Below are positions 63,206-64,000 of a stretch of 64,000 nt of DNA, in pieces. This stretch comes from Cyclobacterium roseum. GTDB taxonomy: Bacteria; Bacteroidota; Bacteroidia; Cytophagales; Cyclobacteriaceae. The translations under genes were made by a program, and so were the position numbers. A model generated the notes under the pieces. The model searched no databases. It saw only the letters and a program-made list of their open reading frames with translations, and had not been told where the DNA came from. Location: NCBI RefSeq assembly GCF_010119225.1, contig NZ_WNKF01000012.1:1-64000 (forward strand). Direction: 5' to 3'. Every line of letters starts with the position of its first letter. Position 1 is the stretch's first letter.

Positions 63206-64000
63206 CTATTTATTAAGCGCTTCCTTAAACACTGCCAGTGCGCGCTCCCGGGCTGCTTTGTGATCCACGATAGGCTCCGGGTACTTATCCGTTCCAAATT
63301 CAGGCAGCCAGTGTTTGACATATTTCCTGTCCTTATCAAATTTCTCTAATTGCGAAGCGGGATTGAAAATCCGGAAATAGGGCTGAGCATCGGTGCCCGT
63401 GCCTGCTGCCCATTGCCAGCCACCGTTGTTGGAGGACAATTCATAATCCAGTAGCTTTTTAGCAAAATAGGCCTCTCCCCAGCGCCAATCTATAAGCAGG
63501 TGTTTGGTCAGGAAACTGGCCGTGACCATGCGTACCCGGTTGTGCATGTAGCCCGTAGTATTCAATTCCCGCATGCCCGCATCCACCATGGGGTAACCGG
63601 TTTTTCCTTCGCACCAGCTGGAAAATTCTTTTTCATCATTTCTCCAGGGAATGCGGTCGTAGGCAGGTTTAAAAGCCTTTTCCACCACTTCAGGGTTATG
63701 GTAAAGAATCATCATGTAAAATTCCCTCCAGATCAATTCGTTAAGGTAGGTTTCGTTTAACGCTGCTGCTTCCAGTGCCAGTTTACGAATGCTGATGGTG
63801 CCAAACCGAAGGTGGATGCCCAACCGGCTGGTACCCCCTTTCGCAGGAAAATTCCGGGTTTGGTCGTATTTACGGATCAGGTTTTTGTTTACCTCTGCCG
63901 GCGGTATGGTGGTTTCCGAAGCCTCAAAGCCGATGGCTCTCAAACTGGGCAATGACATTGGTTTTGTTTGGTAAAAGGATTTTTTCCTTCCATCCAGACT
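63206..64000 (-). CDS. DNA photolyase, C-terminal FAD domain (5' end beyond the window)
   Basis: 264 residues are visible and the frame is open at the right edge; an internal Met at 63958 is not the start. Photolyase FAD-domain motifs are present: SRLGIHLRFGTISIRKLALE, LNELIWREFYMMILYHNP, GYPMVDAGMRELNTTGYMHN, RVRMVTASFLTKHLLIDWRW and GGWQWAAGTGTDAQPYFRIF. The tryptophans of the electron chain and the lesion pocket are kept. It repairs UV pyrimidine dimers using blue light. The antenna domain lies to the right. Confidence 0.95.
   Translation of the reverse strand, partial: SLDGRKKSFYQTKPMSLPSLRAIGFEASETTIPPAEVNKNLIRKYDQTRNFPAKGGTSRLGIHLRFGTISIRKLALEAAALNETYLNELIWREFYMMILYHNPEVVEKAFKPAYDRIPWRNDEKEFSSWCEGKTGYPMVDAGMRELNTTGYMHNRVRMVTASFLTKHLLIDWRWGEAYFAKKLLDYELSSNNGGWQWAAGTGTDAQPYFRIFNPASQLEKFDKDRKYVKHWLPEFGTDKYPEPIVDHKAARERALAVFKEALNK

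Overview
The window reads as a chromosomal segment of a Bacteroidota bacterium, probably of the Cytophagales/Cyclobacteriaceae type. The grounds are promoters with a TAnnTTTG -7 element (clearest at 9813-9843, TTTG-N19-TATGTTTG), a carboxypeptidase-regulatory-domain TonB receptor, a DUF4221-type lipoprotein, LytTR/LytS pairs, and weak ribosome binding sites. No taxonomic search was possible.

Layout. 1-2500 is AT-rich, with a truncated fragment and an orphan asparagine-synthase-like gene. 2507-9683 holds a minus-strand module of a large cytochrome-c/LamG/DUF1553 protein, a DUF1501 protein and an NHL propeller protein. A membrane-tethered winged-helix regulator is encoded divergently from it across a promoter with a TTTTCCAA-N6-TTGGAAAA inverted repeat. 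9870-11935 is a BlaI/BlaR1-type repressor and sensor-protease pair. 12107-17469 is core genome (DUF4221 and NlpE-META lipoproteins, SpoU methyltransferase, MutS). tRNA-Gly and tRNA-Leu follow, then a hydrolase, a GH43 arabinanase-like lipoprotein and a sugar-isomerase-like protein.

22.7-33.5 kb is an accessory region with many intergenic hairpins and broken genes. It contains an Xis-like/PIN toxin-antitoxin pair, a CoiA-like gene broken by a nonsense codon and a 5-bp duplication, tRNA-Asn, a tandem array of two degenerate and one intact tRNA-Pro followed by a GIY-YIG gene that runs into another tRNA-Pro fragment, an AbiEii-type pair, a second GIY-YIG gene, a truncated BrnA copy, a purple-acid-phosphatase-like enzyme, a LytTR remnant, a PAS histidine kinase, and a BrnT/BrnA pair whose toxin has a one-base frameshift.

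33.6-64 kb returns to dense operons: LytTR/LytS, an FG-GAP lipoprotein, a DenD-like/SDR/GntP operon for a sugar acid, LOG/lytic transglycosylase/AsmA-like genes, UvrA, a beta-helix lipoprotein with a TonB receptor, a transglutaminase-like protein, a three-gene SurA/PpiC chaperone operon, a SpoIIE phosphatase/STAS/RsbW partner-switching module, a CBS-HEPN-like protein, a YdcF-like protein, and a photolyase cut by the right edge.

A dispersed terminator-like hairpin occurs three times (9675, 12005, 53847) with compensatory base changes. The observations most worth following up are that element, the tRNA-Pro/GIY-YIG arrangement, the tethered regulator divergent from the DUF1553/DUF1501 module, and the CBS-HEPN-like gene.
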